A stretch of DNA of 64,000 nucleotides, from NCBI RefSeq assembly GCF_015712165.1, contig NZ_JADPZX010000001.1, positions 3,286,001 to 3,350,000 on the forward strand, written 5' to 3'. The notes below the pieces were generated by a model. That model did not search any database and was not told the DNA's origin. It saw nothing but the letters and a program-made list of their open reading frames with translations. This stretch comes from Streptomyces spinoverrucosus. Lineage in GTDB: Bacteria > Actinomycetota > Actinomycetes > Streptomycetales > Streptomycetaceae. The number at the start of each line of letters is the position of its first letter. Within the stretch, counting starts at the first letter, position 1. Positions 44,637-53,624 of the stretch are shown here, in pieces. The position numbers were made by a program, and so were the translations under genes.

Positions 44637-45653
44637 ATGAAGATTCGCCGTGCCATGGCAACCGCGGCCGCGACCGCGGTCATAGCGCCGCTCGCGCTGC
44701 TGTCGGCGCCCGCCGCGTTCGCGGATGACACACAGACGGCGACGCCGACCGGCACGGCCAGCTCGTCGACGACCGCCAGCCCGACCAGCACGGAGACGGG
44801 GACCCCGACCGGCACGGCCACCGCCACGCCGACCGAAACGGGCACGCCCACCAACACGCCGACGAGCCAGGCGCCGAGCTCGACGCCGCCGCAGACGTCC
44901 GAGCCGACCCAGACGTCCGAGCCGACCTCGGAGCCGACGGACCCGGAGGTCCCGTACTGCGAGGACCTGGACGAGAACTTCGCCAACGCCAAGGTGTCCG
45001 CCGACATCAAGGGCCTGCCGGGCAAGGTTGTCGCGGGTGACGGCTTCCACGCCTTCCAGCTGGTCGTGACCAACGAGTCGGACACCGACGTCGAGGGTGT
45101 CGCCTTCTACGCCGAGGTGGAGAACTACGAGCTCGACGAGTCGAAGTTCCTCAGCCCGTACGTCGAGCTGGAGTTCAAGAACCCCCAGACGGGGTCCTGG
45201 GACGAGATCCGGGACGAGTTCGGCTACGCCGGTGACTACTTCTTCTACGTGGAGAAGCTGAAGTCCAAGGCGAGCGAGACGATCGACCTGCGCGTCAGCA
45301 TCGACGCCAAGGCCCCGGCCGGCGACGCCTACTCCTTCGGCTCCGGCGCCTACCTCGACAACATCGACGGCCAGGACTGCATCGCCGAGGGCTGGGCCCA
45401 GTACGACTTCGAGGTCCTGAAGGCCGGCTCCGAGAACCCCGCGCCGGGTACCGCCGAGCCGAGCGACAACGACGACAAGGACTCGGTGAAGAAGCCGCAG
45501 GGTGACGTCTCCGCCCTGCCCACCGGCAACCTCGCCGACACCGGTTCCAGCTCCGCGCTGCCCATGATCGGCCTGGTCGGCGGTGTCGCCGTCGTCGCCG
45601 GTGCGGGTGCGGTGTTCGTCGTCCGGCGCAAGAAGGCCGGTGCGGAGGCGTAA
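44637..45653 (+). CDS. Cell-wall-anchored protein with LAxTG sortase signal
   Basis: The protein has 338 residues. A signal peptide (MKIRRAMATAAATAVIAP, ending PAAFA) is followed by a Thr/Pro/Ser-rich stalk (~30-105) with TPTGTA/TPTET repeats. A folded domain at ~110-275 looks beta-rich (AFQLVVTNESDTDVEGVAFYAEVENYE). The C-terminal sorting signal is LADTG at 299-303, then a hydrophobic segment and RRKKAGAEA. LAxTG is the class E sortase motif of Streptomyces, so it should be linked to peptidoglycan. The ligand or role is unknown. A strong terminator follows. Confidence 0.85.
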   Translation: MKIRRAMATAAATAVIAPLALLSAPAAFADDTQTATPTGTASSSTTASPTSTETGTPTGTATATPTETGTPTNTPTSQAPSSTPPQTSEPTQTSEPTSEPTDPEVPYCEDLDENFANAKVSADIKGLPGKVVAGDGFHAFQLVVTNESDTDVEGVAFYAEVENYELDESKFLSPYVELEFKNPQTGSWDEIRDEFGYAGDYFFYVEKLKSKASETIDLRVSIDAKAPAGDAYSFGSGAYLDNIDGQDCIAEGWAQYDFEVLKAGSENPAPGTAEPSDNDDKDSVKKPQGDVSALPTGNLADTGSSSALPMIGLVGGVAVVAGAGAVFVVRRKKAGAEA

Positions 45654-45673
45654 GCACGCCTGAGCCAGAGACA

Positions 45674-45721
45674 AAGAGAGAGGGAGCTGCGCTCGGAGGG
45701 GGGCGCAGGTCCCTCTCTCTT
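45674..45721. terminator. Strong bidirectional terminator
   Basis: AAGAGAGAGGGA (45674-45685) pairs perfectly with TCCCTCTCTCTT (45710-45721), and an inner CTGCGC/GCGCAG extends the stem; GATTTT follows. It sits between the convergent LAxTG gene and GMC oxidoreductase gene. Confidence 0.9.
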
Positions 45722-45740
45722 GATTTTCCTGTTCCTGCGG

Positions 45741-47519
45741 TTACTTCTTGGGCGGCACCGTCGGCATCCCCAGGAACGGCAGCCTCAGCGCGCCGAACGC
45801 GTCCGCCGGGACCGCCGGGGACGTCGGCTCGACCGGCTTCAGGCGTTCGTACGCCACGCCCTGCTGCGGGCGCGGGTCGGCCTCGCCCTTGTTCGGCCAG
45901 TACGACATCGCCCGCTCGGCCTGTGCCGTGATGGTGAGGGACGGGTTGACGCCCAGGTTGGCGGTGACGGCCGCGCCGTCGACGACGGAGATGCCCGGGT
46001 GGCCGTACAGCCGGTGGTACGGGTCGATCACGCCGGTCTCCCGGGAGTCACCGATCGGGCAGCCGCCGAGGAAGTGCGCGGTGAGCGGGGTGCCCATCAG
46101 TTCGCCGATGTTGCTGCCGGGGAAGCCGTTGATCTCCTCGGCGATCGCCGACGCGCCCTCCGAAGCGGCCTTGATCTGCTTGGGGTTGGGGGCGCCGTGG
46201 CCCTGCCTGGCGGTCAGCAGACCCTTGCCGACGCCGTCCGGCTTCAGATACGTCGTCAGTGAGTTGTCCAGCGACTGCATCACCAGGCCGATGATGGTCC
46301 GCTCCGACCAGCGGTGGTTGTTGAGGGAGCGGAGCATGATGAGGGGGTGCCGGGCGGCGTTGCGCAGGAAGGCCAGCAGGCGGGAGGAGCCCTCCGCGTA
46401 CGGGATCTGCATGATCGCCAGACCGCCCATCGAGTTGGAGCCCTTGCCGTACCGGACCGGCTCGATGTGGGTGTTGGCGTCCGGGTGGATGGAGGACGTG
46501 ATGGCGACGCCGCGTGTGAAGTCGACCTTCTGCTCGCCGGTGACCTTGCGGTAGCGGCGGTTGGTGGTCTGGGCGCCGACCAGGGCCTCGGAGTTGGTAC
46601 GGGTGAGTTCACCGAGGCGGTCGGAGAGGTACGGCAGCCGGCCGGTGGCCTTCATGCGGTGCAGCAGGGTCTGGGTGCCGTAGGTGCCGGCCGCCAGGAC
46701 GACACGCTGGGCGCGGAAGGTTCGGCCGCCGCCCTTCTTGCCCTTGTCGGTGGGCAGGGTGGTGACGGCGTACCCGCCCTGTGAGTCGTCGGTGACGGCG
46801 ACGACCGTGGTCATGGGGTGGACGACCGCGCCGGCCTTCTCGGCGAGATAGAGGTAGTTCTCGTTGAGGGTGTTCTTGGCCCCGTGCCGGCAGCCGGTCA
46901 TGCACTCGCCGCACTCGGCACAGGCCCGCCGGGCCGGGCCGGCGCCGCCGAAGTAGGGGTCGGCCGCCTCCTCGCCGGGGCGCGCCCTGACCTTGCCGTC
47001 GGCGTCCTCGCCGTCGCCGAAGAAGACCCCGACCGGCGCCATGTGGAAGGTGTCGCCGACGCCCATCCGCTGCGCGGCGGCCTTCAGGTGGACGTCGGAG
47101 GGGGTCATCGTCGGGTTCAGCCGCACGCCGAGCATGCGCTGGGCCTGGTCGTAGTACGGCGCCAGCTCCTCCTGCCAGTCGGTGATGTGGCCCCACTGGG
47201 GGTCCTCGAAGAAGGGCTTCGGCGGTACGTAGAGGGTGTTGGCGTAGTTGAGCGAGCCGCCGCCGACGCCTGCGCCGGCCAGGACCATGACGTTGCCGAG
47301 CAGGTGGATGCGCTGGAGGCCGTACATGCCGAGCTTGGGGGCCCAGAGGTAGTTCTTGAGGTCCCAGGAGTTCTTGGGGAGGGTGGTTCGGGTGAAGCGG
47401 CGGCCCGCCTCCAGAACGCCGACTTTGTATCCCTTTTCGGTGAGGCGCAGGGCGGTGACCGAGCCGCCGAAGCCGGAGCCGACAACTATGACGTCGTAGT
47501 CGTAGGTGTCCTGGGGCAC
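45741..47519 (-). CDS. GMC-family FAD oxidoreductase
   Basis: The protein has 592 residues. The FAD-binding Rossmann motif GSGFGG is at 14-19, then LEAGRR. VMVLAGAGVGGGSLNYANTL is the second GMC signature, and GISVVDGAAVTANLGVNPSLTI the C-terminal one. A Cys cluster (CAECGECMTGC) is seen mid-protein, as in cholesterol-oxidase-like relatives. It likely oxidises an alcohol or sterol. GTG at 47519 follows GAGGAG by 5 bases. It lies 80 bases after the aldehyde dehydrogenase gene, suggesting that the alcohol and aldehyde oxidations are linked. Confidence 0.9.
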   Translation of the reverse strand: MPQDTYDYDVIVVGSGFGGSVTALRLTEKGYKVGVLEAGRRFTRTTLPKNSWDLKNYLWAPKLGMYGLQRIHLLGNVMVLAGAGVGGGSLNYANTLYVPPKPFFEDPQWGHITDWQEELAPYYDQAQRMLGVRLNPTMTPSDVHLKAAAQRMGVGDTFHMAPVGVFFGDGEDADGKVRARPGEEAADPYFGGAGPARRACAECGECMTGCRHGAKNTLNENYLYLAEKAGAVVHPMTTVVAVTDDSQGGYAVTTLPTDKGKKGGGRTFRAQRVVLAAGTYGTQTLLHRMKATGRLPYLSDRLGELTRTNSEALVGAQTTNRRYRKVTGEQKVDFTRGVAITSSIHPDANTHIEPVRYGKGSNSMGGLAIMQIPYAEGSSRLLAFLRNAARHPLIMLRSLNNHRWSERTIIGLVMQSLDNSLTTYLKPDGVGKGLLTARQGHGAPNPKQIKAASEGASAIAEEINGFPGSNIGELMGTPLTAHFLGGCPIGDSRETGVIDPYHRLYGHPGISVVDGAAVTANLGVNPSLTITAQAERAMSYWPNKGEADPRPQQGVAYERLKPVEPTSPAVPADAFGALRLPFLGMPTVPPKK

Positions 47520-47599
47520 GTGTGCTCCTCGTTGAGTGTCCGTGCGGGTTGTGAGTGGCTGGTCGCGCGCAGTTCCCCGCGCCCCTTGAAGACAGGGCG

Positions 47600-49225
47600 T
47601 CAGCGGAACCGGAAGGCCTTCATGAGCCGCAGGCTCCTGCTCATGAATTGCGCGTACTTCTCGTCGTCCATGCCCAGCGAGGGCGCCATCGGCAGCAGGC
47701 GCTGGTGGGCGATCGTCTGGGCCTCCGTGTACTTGAGGATGCCCTCGGAGCCGTGGCGGCGGCCCAGGCCGGAGTCCTTCATGCCGCCCATGGGGGACTG
47801 GACGCTGCCGTACGCCGGCGCGTAGCCCTCGTTGATGTTGACGGTGCCGGTGCGCAGGCGGGCGGCGACCTCGCGGCCGCGGCGGGCGTCCTTCGTCCAG
47901 ACCGAGGAGTTCAGGCCGTACGGCGTGGAGTTGGCGTGCTCGATCGCCTCGTCGTCGGTCTTGAAGCGGTAGACGGAGACGACCGGGCCGAAGGTCTCCT
48001 CCGTGCAGACGGCCATGGGGGTCTCGACGCCGTCGAGGATGGTCGGCTCGTAGAAGTACGGGCCGATGTCCGGGCGGGCGACCCCGCCCGCGACGAGCGT
48101 CGCGCCCTTGGCCACCGCCTCCTCCACATGCCGCTTCACGGTCTCCAGCTGGCGTTCGCCCACCAGTGAGCCCATGTCGGCGCCGTACGCGAGGGACTTG
48201 CCGAGTCGCATGGCCTTCGTGCGGGCGGCGAAGCGGTCCACGAAGGCGTCGGCGATCGACTCGTGGACGTACAACCGCTCGATGGAGATGCAGAGTTGGC
48301 CCGCGGAGGAGAAGCAGGCGCGGACGGCGCCGGCGGCGGCCTTCTCGACGTCGGCGTCCGCCAGGACCAGCATGGCGTTCTTGCCGCCCAGTTCGAGGGA
48401 GACGCCGACGAGTCGGGCGGCGGCGCCCTGCGCGACCTCGCGGCCGGTGCGGGTGGAGCCGGTGAAGGAGACGTAGTCGGCGTGCTTGACGACCTCGGGG
48501 CCGACGACCGGGCCCTCGCCGAGGACGACCTGGAAGACCTCCGCGGGCAGCCCGGCCTCGATCAGCAGGTCGCGCGCCCACAGCGCGGTGAGGCAAGTCT
48601 CCGTGTCCGGCTTCATCACGACGGCGTTGCCCGCGACGAAGGCCGGGAGCGCGTCGCCCACCGACAGCTCCAGCGGGTAGTTCCAGGGGGCGATCTGGCC
48701 GACCACGCCACGGGGGTGGCGCAGTTCGGTGACCTTGGTGAGGGTCGGGATGGCGCCGGTGTGCCGCTTGGGCTTCAGATAGGCGGCGGCCCTACGGCCG
48801 TAGTGCCGGGCCGCGACGGAGACGGCCTGCACCTCCTCGTGGGCGTGCAGCCGGGCCTTGCCGGTCTCCAGCTGGATCAGGTCGAGGACCTCGGCCTGGC
48901 GCTCGAGGACCAGGTCGTGGAAGCGGAGCAGCACGGCTGCGCGCTGCCGGATCGGCGTCTGCGCCCACACGGCCTGTGCGCTGCGGGCCGCCGCGAACGC
49001 CTTCTGTACGTCCTCCGGCGTGGACTCGGGCAGGTCGGCCAGCTTCTCGCCGGTGAACGGCGTGTGGTTGGCGGTCCGGCCGGAACCGGCCACGCCCCGG
49101 GTGAGCTGGGCGATCAGCTCGGGGGTGACCACGTCCGCGGCGGTGCGGGCGCCCTCGGGGGCGGGGGCGAGGGGGTTGGTGCCGGTGCTGTGCGTGGCCT
49201 GCTCCAGGGCCTGCGAGTCCGTCAT
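47600..49225 (-). CDS. Succinic semialdehyde dehydrogenase (NADP, aldehyde dehydrogenase family)
   Basis: The protein has 541 residues. The catalytic Glu278 is in SLELGGKN and Cys312 in SSAGQLCIS; the NAD(P) fold has FTGSTRTGREV. The N-terminus (~45 residues) is extended, as in the actinobacterial GabD2-type enzymes. It would oxidise succinic semialdehyde (from GABA) to succinate, though other aldehydes are possible. ATG at 49225. It lies upstream of the GMC oxidoreductase on the same strand. Confidence 0.85.
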   Translation of the reverse strand: MTDSQALEQATHSTGTNPLAPAPEGARTAADVVTPELIAQLTRGVAGSGRTANHTPFTGEKLADLPESTPEDVQKAFAAARSAQAVWAQTPIRQRAAVLLRFHDLVLERQAEVLDLIQLETGKARLHAHEEVQAVSVAARHYGRRAAAYLKPKRHTGAIPTLTKVTELRHPRGVVGQIAPWNYPLELSVGDALPAFVAGNAVVMKPDTETCLTALWARDLLIEAGLPAEVFQVVLGEGPVVGPEVVKHADYVSFTGSTRTGREVAQGAAARLVGVSLELGGKNAMLVLADADVEKAAAGAVRACFSSAGQLCISIERLYVHESIADAFVDRFAARTKAMRLGKSLAYGADMGSLVGERQLETVKRHVEEAVAKGATLVAGGVARPDIGPYFYEPTILDGVETPMAVCTEETFGPVVSVYRFKTDDEAIEHANSTPYGLNSSVWTKDARRGREVAARLRTGTVNINEGYAPAYGSVQSPMGGMKDSGLGRRHGSEGILKYTEAQTIAHQRLLPMAPSLGMDDEKYAQFMSRSLRLMKAFRFR

Positions 49226-49329
49226 GAGCCGCAGGGTATGCCGCGCCGAAGGCTTTGTGTACCCGTCGGTAATCGGGATTCACCGAGTGCACACATCCCG
49301 CCAGTGATCACTGGCAACGAACCTGCTGA

Positions 49330-51705
49330 TCAGGGCGTTGGTGAGGCCCGGTCGGCTTCGATCTGGAGTCGGTCGCGGGCGCCCTTGAACACGGCGGTGC
49401 CCTTCTTCTCGTCGGGCGTGCCCTTGGGCATGTCTACGCGCAACTCGTACATACGGCTGTCGTCGGTGAGGATCACCAGTTGCATGACGCGGGTCGGGTC
49501 CTCCGCCGTGTTGTAGGTGGTGTCGGCGAGGACGGCTTCCTGGCCGTCGAAGCTGGTGCGGGTGTACTGCGTGCGGGCGTCGCCGTTGTAGCTGTCCCAG
49601 GTGGCGTGCGCCTCGCGGGCCCGGGTCATCGGGGAGCCGGGTGCCTTGTCCCACTGGGTGAGGCGGACCTGGATGGTGTTGCCGAGGGCGTAGACGACCA
49701 GGCGGGGCGGATCCTCGGCACTGCCCTCGCGGGCGGCTTCCGCGTAGTCGCCGGGGAGGGCGAGGACGGCGGCCAGGTCCTTCTCGCGGTGCTCGATCCA
49801 GGTGGGGCGGGCGGACTCGACGACGCCGGGGGCCGAACTGTGGGTGGCGGTGCGCTCCGTGACGGACGCCTCGTCGGGGTCGGGGTCGGGGCGGAAGGAG
49901 GACGTGGCGAACCAGACGCCGCCGGTGAGGAGGATGCCGAGCAGGACGGCGGGGACGGGGTGGCGGAGGGGGTGACGTGCGGCGGCTTTCGTGGGCCGTT
50001 GGGTGGGATCCGGGGCCGTGGGCTGCTCGGAGGGGTCCGGCGCCGTGCGCCGCTCGGGGGCGTCCGGCTCCGACGGCTGCTCGGCGGGATCCGGGGCCGA
50101 CGGCTGCCCGGTGGCGTTCGGTGCCGTGCGCCGCCCGGAGGGGTCCGGTGCCGTGCGCTGTTCGGCGGCGTCCGGCTCCGACGGCTGCTCGGGGGCGTCC
50201 GGGGCCGTGCCCTGCTCGGGGGCGGCCCGGGCCGTGGGCTGCTCGGTGACGTCCGACTCCGACGGCCGCCCGGAGGGGTCCGGTGCCGTGCGCCGCCCGG
50301 AGGGGTCCAGTGCCGTGCGCTGTTCGGCGGCGTCCGGCTCCGACGGCTGCTCGGGGGCGTCCGGGGCCGTGCCCTGCTCGGGGGCGGCCCGGGCCGTGGG
50401 CTGCTCGGTGACGTCCGACTCCGACGGCCGCCCGGAGGCGTCCGGCGCCGTGCGCCGCCCGGAGGGGTCCGGCTCCGACGGCTGCCCGGTGGCATTCGGC
50501 GCCGTGCCCTGCTCGGGGGCGGCCCGGGCCGTGGACTGCTCGGTGACGTCCGACTCCGACGGCTGCCCGGAGGCGTCCGGCGCCGTGCGCCGCCCGGAGG
50601 GGTCCGGCTCCGACGGCTGCCCGGTGGCATTCGGCGCCGACGGCTGCTCGGCGGGATACGGGGCCGACGGCTGCCCGGAGGCGTTCGGCGCCGTGCCCTG
50701 CTCGGAGGCGTCCGGCGCCGTGCGCTGTTCAGGGGCGTCCGGTGGGGTCGTCCGCGGCTGCGGTACCGCCGCGGCCTCCCCCCGCAGCCGTACCGTCCCG
50801 GCGTCGTCCGCGAAGCCCTCCAGGTCCGACGCCTCCTGAGCGACCGCCGCCGCATCGTCCGGCACCTTCGGCCAGTCCTCCGCCACCGCCCCCAACCCCG
50901 CGGCGACCTCCTCCGGCCCCGGCCGCTGCTCCGGATCCTTCGCCAGGAGCTGGACGAGCAGCGGCCCCAGCGGGCCGGCCTGCTTCGGCTCGGGCAGATC
51001 CGCGGCGAGGATCGCGGCGAGCGTCGACTCCAGCGTCGTACGGCGGAACGGGGACCAGCCCTCGACGGCGGCGTACAGGAGAACCCCCAGTGACCACAGG
51101 TCGGAGGCGGGGCCCGCGCTGCGGCCGGACATGCGTTCGGGGGCGATGAACTCCAGGGAGCCGACGAACTCCCCACTGGCGGTGAGGGATTCCTCGCCTT
51201 GGACGTGGGCGATGCCGAAGTCGGTGAGGACGACGCGGCCGTGGGGGCCGAGCAGCACATTGGCGGGTTTGACGTCCCGGTGCACGATGCCGACCGCGTG
51301 CGCGGCACGCAGCGCGCCGAGGACGGCGAGGCCGATACGGGCGGACTCGGCGGGTGGGAGCGGGCCGCGCCGCAGCAGCTCGTGAAGGGATTCTCCCCGG
51401 ATCAACTCCATGACGATCCAGGGGATTCCGTCCTCCTCGACGACGTCGTGGATGGTGACGGCGGACGAATGGTCGACGCGGGCGGCGGCCCGGGCCTCGC
51501 GGTACAGGCGGTGGCCGGCCCGGCGGTGGGACTCGTCCTCCGGATGACCCGGCAACCGGGGCTGCTTGACGGCGACTTCCCGCGCGACGAGTTCGTCACG
51601 CGCCCGCCAGACCGTGCCCATGCCACCGGAGCCGATACGTTCGATCAACCGGTAGCGCCCGCCGACCAGACGACCGTCGCGCTGGTGTTCGCCGCCGTCA
51701 CTCAT
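49330..51705 (-). CDS. Membrane Ser/Thr protein kinase with 28-unit 9-residue repeat
   Basis: The protein has 791 residues. The kinase domain (~18-280) has the Gly loop GSGGMG, Lys47 (VAVKQ), HRDVKPANV (catalytic Asp144) and DFG (162-164). Then 28 in-phase nine-residue units (consensus Q-P-T-A-P-D-P-S/T-G/E) form a ~250-residue linker, followed by one membrane segment (VPAVLLGILLTGGVWFA) and a ~150-residue outer domain shared with neighbouring kinases. It lacks PASTA domains. ATG at 51705. It is the last of six tandem kinases. Confidence 0.9.
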   Translation of the reverse strand: MSDGGEHQRDGRLVGGRYRLIERIGSGGMGTVWRARDELVAREVAVKQPRLPGHPEDESHRRAGHRLYREARAAARVDHSSAVTIHDVVEEDGIPWIVMELIRGESLHELLRRGPLPPAESARIGLAVLGALRAAHAVGIVHRDVKPANVLLGPHGRVVLTDFGIAHVQGEESLTASGEFVGSLEFIAPERMSGRSAGPASDLWSLGVLLYAAVEGWSPFRRTTLESTLAAILAADLPEPKQAGPLGPLLVQLLAKDPEQRPGPEEVAAGLGAVAEDWPKVPDDAAAVAQEASDLEGFADDAGTVRLRGEAAAVPQPRTTPPDAPEQRTAPDASEQGTAPNASGQPSAPYPAEQPSAPNATGQPSEPDPSGRRTAPDASGQPSESDVTEQSTARAAPEQGTAPNATGQPSEPDPSGRRTAPDASGRPSESDVTEQPTARAAPEQGTAPDAPEQPSEPDAAEQRTALDPSGRRTAPDPSGRPSESDVTEQPTARAAPEQGTAPDAPEQPSEPDAAEQRTAPDPSGRRTAPNATGQPSAPDPAEQPSEPDAPERRTAPDPSEQPTAPDPTQRPTKAAARHPLRHPVPAVLLGILLTGGVWFATSSFRPDPDPDEASVTERTATHSSAPGVVESARPTWIEHREKDLAAVLALPGDYAEAAREGSAEDPPRLVVYALGNTIQVRLTQWDKAPGSPMTRAREAHATWDSYNGDARTQYTRTSFDGQEAVLADTTYNTAEDPTRVMQLVILTDDSRMYELRVDMPKGTPDEKKGTAVFKGARDRLQIEADRASPTP
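49999..50754 (-). repeat. 27-bp tandem repeat array (28 units) inside the kinase gene
   Basis: Twenty-eight contiguous 27-bp units, all in frame, encode nine-residue units such as QPSEPDPSG, RRTAPDASG, RPSESDVTE and QPTARAAPE. Blocks of five to six units are themselves duplicated. The array is a likely hot spot for length change by slippage or recombination. Confidence 0.9.
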
Positions 51706-51748
51706 GTCCCATCCCTACCCTGCGGGACACGTCTTTGTCGACGCGGGG

Positions 51749-53536
51749 TCAGAGCTTGTCGATGTCCAGGTTCGCGATCGCGATCCGGGCCACCTCTCGG
51801 CCCCGTTCCGTGAAGTCGCCCGCGCCGGGGTAGCTGACGGTGAGCTTGTACATGTCCCCGCCGGAGGTCCGGTAGTAGAAGATCTGCACTTCGCGGGGGA
51901 GCGGATTCTGGCTGTCGGTCGTCTTGTACGCGATGGTGTTCCGCGCGGCGTCCTTGCCCTTGTACTTGGTCTCGTCGTCCGGCTTGGTCGCCGGGTTCTC
52001 CGGCATCGCGAAGTCGTAGCTGCCGCTCTGCTCGAAGACGCCGTTGTCCTCGTACATCTCGGCGGCCGCGGACTCCTTGATGGAGTTGCCCGTGTCCTCG
52101 GCCTTCTTGTCCAGGCGCAGGCCGACCCAGATGCTGCCGCTCAGGTCGGTGTACGTCACCCAGTGGTCGTCGTCGGTGTCCTCGGGCACGGCCCGCGTGT
52201 AGCCGTCGGGAAACGCGACGGTCGCGGCGACGTCCCTCTCGGCCTTCGTCTTCCAGCCCTCGGGCAGCGGGCCCGCGAACGGGTCGGCGACGACCAGGTA
52301 CGCCGCCACCGCCGCAGCGACGACCGCCGCGCCCAGCCCGAGCAGCGTCTTGCGGCCCAGCCGGATCCCGCCCCCGTTGGTTCCGGCGACGGTCACGACC
52401 TGCGTGGGCGCCGGCGCGGGCGTCGGCGGATTGGCGGCCGCTTCCAGCAGGGAGCGGACCTGGGCGGCGTTGGGACGGCGCGCCGGGTCCTTCTGGAGCA
52501 GGCCGTTGATGACCTCGGCGAGTGGACCGGACGCCGAGGCGGGCGGCGCGGGCGTGGCGTTGAGGACGGACTGGAGGGTGGCCGGGGTGTTGCTGCGGCG
52601 GAACGGCGAGACTCCCTCGGTGGCCGCGTAGAGCACGACGCCCAGCGACCACAGGTCCGACGCCGGGCCGGGGCGCTGGCCGAGGACCCGCTCCGGGGCG
52701 ATGTACTCGGGCGAGCCGACGAAGCCGCCGGTGTCGGTCAGGTTCGTCTCGCCCTCGATCTGGGCGATGCCGAAGTCGGTGAGGACGACGCGGTCGTGAC
52801 GGCCCAGCAGGACGTTGTCCGGTTTGACGTCCCGGTGCAGGATGCCGGCCGCGTGCGCGGCCTCCAGCGCGCCGAGCACCTCCAGGCCGATCCTGGCCGC
52901 GTCGCGGGCGGAGAGGGTGCCCTCCTGGAGCGCGTCGCCGAGGGAACGTCCCTGCACGAGCTCCATCACGATCCACGGCCGGCCGTCCACCACGGCGACG
53001 TCATGGACGTTCACCACCGCCGGGTGGTCGAGCCGGGCCGCGGCGCGGGCCTCGCGGCGCATCCGCTCGAAGGCGTTGTCGCGTTCGCGCTCGGGAAGGT
53101 GATCCGGGACGCGGGGTTCCTTGACCGCGACCTCCCGGTCCACCGTCTCGTCCTTGGCGCGCCACACCGTGCCCATGCCGCCGTGCCCGAGCTTGGCGAG
53201 CAGCCGGTAGCGGCCCGCGACGAGCCGACCGGCACCGGGGTCCTGCGGAGGCTGGTGGGCGGGCTGCTGCGGGGTGTGGGGCGCGGGCTGCTGCGGGGTG
53301 TGGGGCGCGGGCTGCTGAGGCGCCGGGTGCGCGGGTTGTTGCTGCGGATTGTGGTGGGACGGTTGCTGCTGCGGCGTCGGTTGGGCGTGGTGCGCGGGCT
53401 GCTGCTCCGGCACGACCTGGGTGGGCGATGCGTACGGGTTGTTCGGATGCGGTACTGCGGCGGGCTGAACCGGCGGTTGCAGACCAAAACTCGTTGGCTC
53501 GTCGGACCCGTAGCGGGCTCCCCCGTTGTTGCTCAT
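51749..53536 (-). CDS. Membrane Ser/Thr protein kinase with Gln/Pro-rich N-terminus
   Basis: The protein has 595 residues. A Pro/Gln/His-rich N-terminal tail (~35-105) carries repeated APHTPQQP units. The kinase domain (~108-370) has GHGGMG, VAVKE, HRDVKPDNV and DFGIAQ. One membrane segment (LLGLGAAVVAAAVAAYLVV) and an outer domain follow (EGWKTKAERDVAATVAFPDGY, then WVTYTDLSGSIWVGL). ATG at 53536 has a weak ribosome site; a Met 4 codons earlier is possible. It is 43 bases upstream of the next kinase. Confidence 0.9.
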   Translation of the reverse strand: MSNNGGARYGSDEPTSFGLQPPVQPAAVPHPNNPYASPTQVVPEQQPAHHAQPTPQQQPSHHNPQQQPAHPAPQQPAPHTPQQPAPHTPQQPAHQPPQDPGAGRLVAGRYRLLAKLGHGGMGTVWRAKDETVDREVAVKEPRVPDHLPERERDNAFERMRREARAAARLDHPAVVNVHDVAVVDGRPWIVMELVQGRSLGDALQEGTLSARDAARIGLEVLGALEAAHAAGILHRDVKPDNVLLGRHDRVVLTDFGIAQIEGETNLTDTGGFVGSPEYIAPERVLGQRPGPASDLWSLGVVLYAATEGVSPFRRSNTPATLQSVLNATPAPPASASGPLAEVINGLLQKDPARRPNAAQVRSLLEAAANPPTPAPAPTQVVTVAGTNGGGIRLGRKTLLGLGAAVVAAAVAAYLVVADPFAGPLPEGWKTKAERDVAATVAFPDGYTRAVPEDTDDDHWVTYTDLSGSIWVGLRLDKKAEDTGNSIKESAAAEMYEDNGVFEQSGSYDFAMPENPATKPDDETKYKGKDAARNTIAYKTTDSQNPLPREVQIFYYRTSGGDMYKLTVSYPGAGDFTERGREVARIAIANLDIDKL

Positions 53537-53624
53537 GCGTCCATGCATATCGCGGCAGGCGCTTCGGCATCCACCGCGAAGGCTCACCGGTCACAGACCC
53601 GTGACTCGGGCCGTCGCTTATCTC

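Noticed and set aside
45741..48596. A single 951-residue GMC oxidoreductase
   Set aside because: The part beyond 47519 overlaps the semialdehyde dehydrogenase gene; the GTG at 47519 has GAGGAG and begins right before the FAD motif.
49999..50754. A possible CRISPR array
   Set aside because: The units are contiguous without spacers and stay in frame within a kinase gene.
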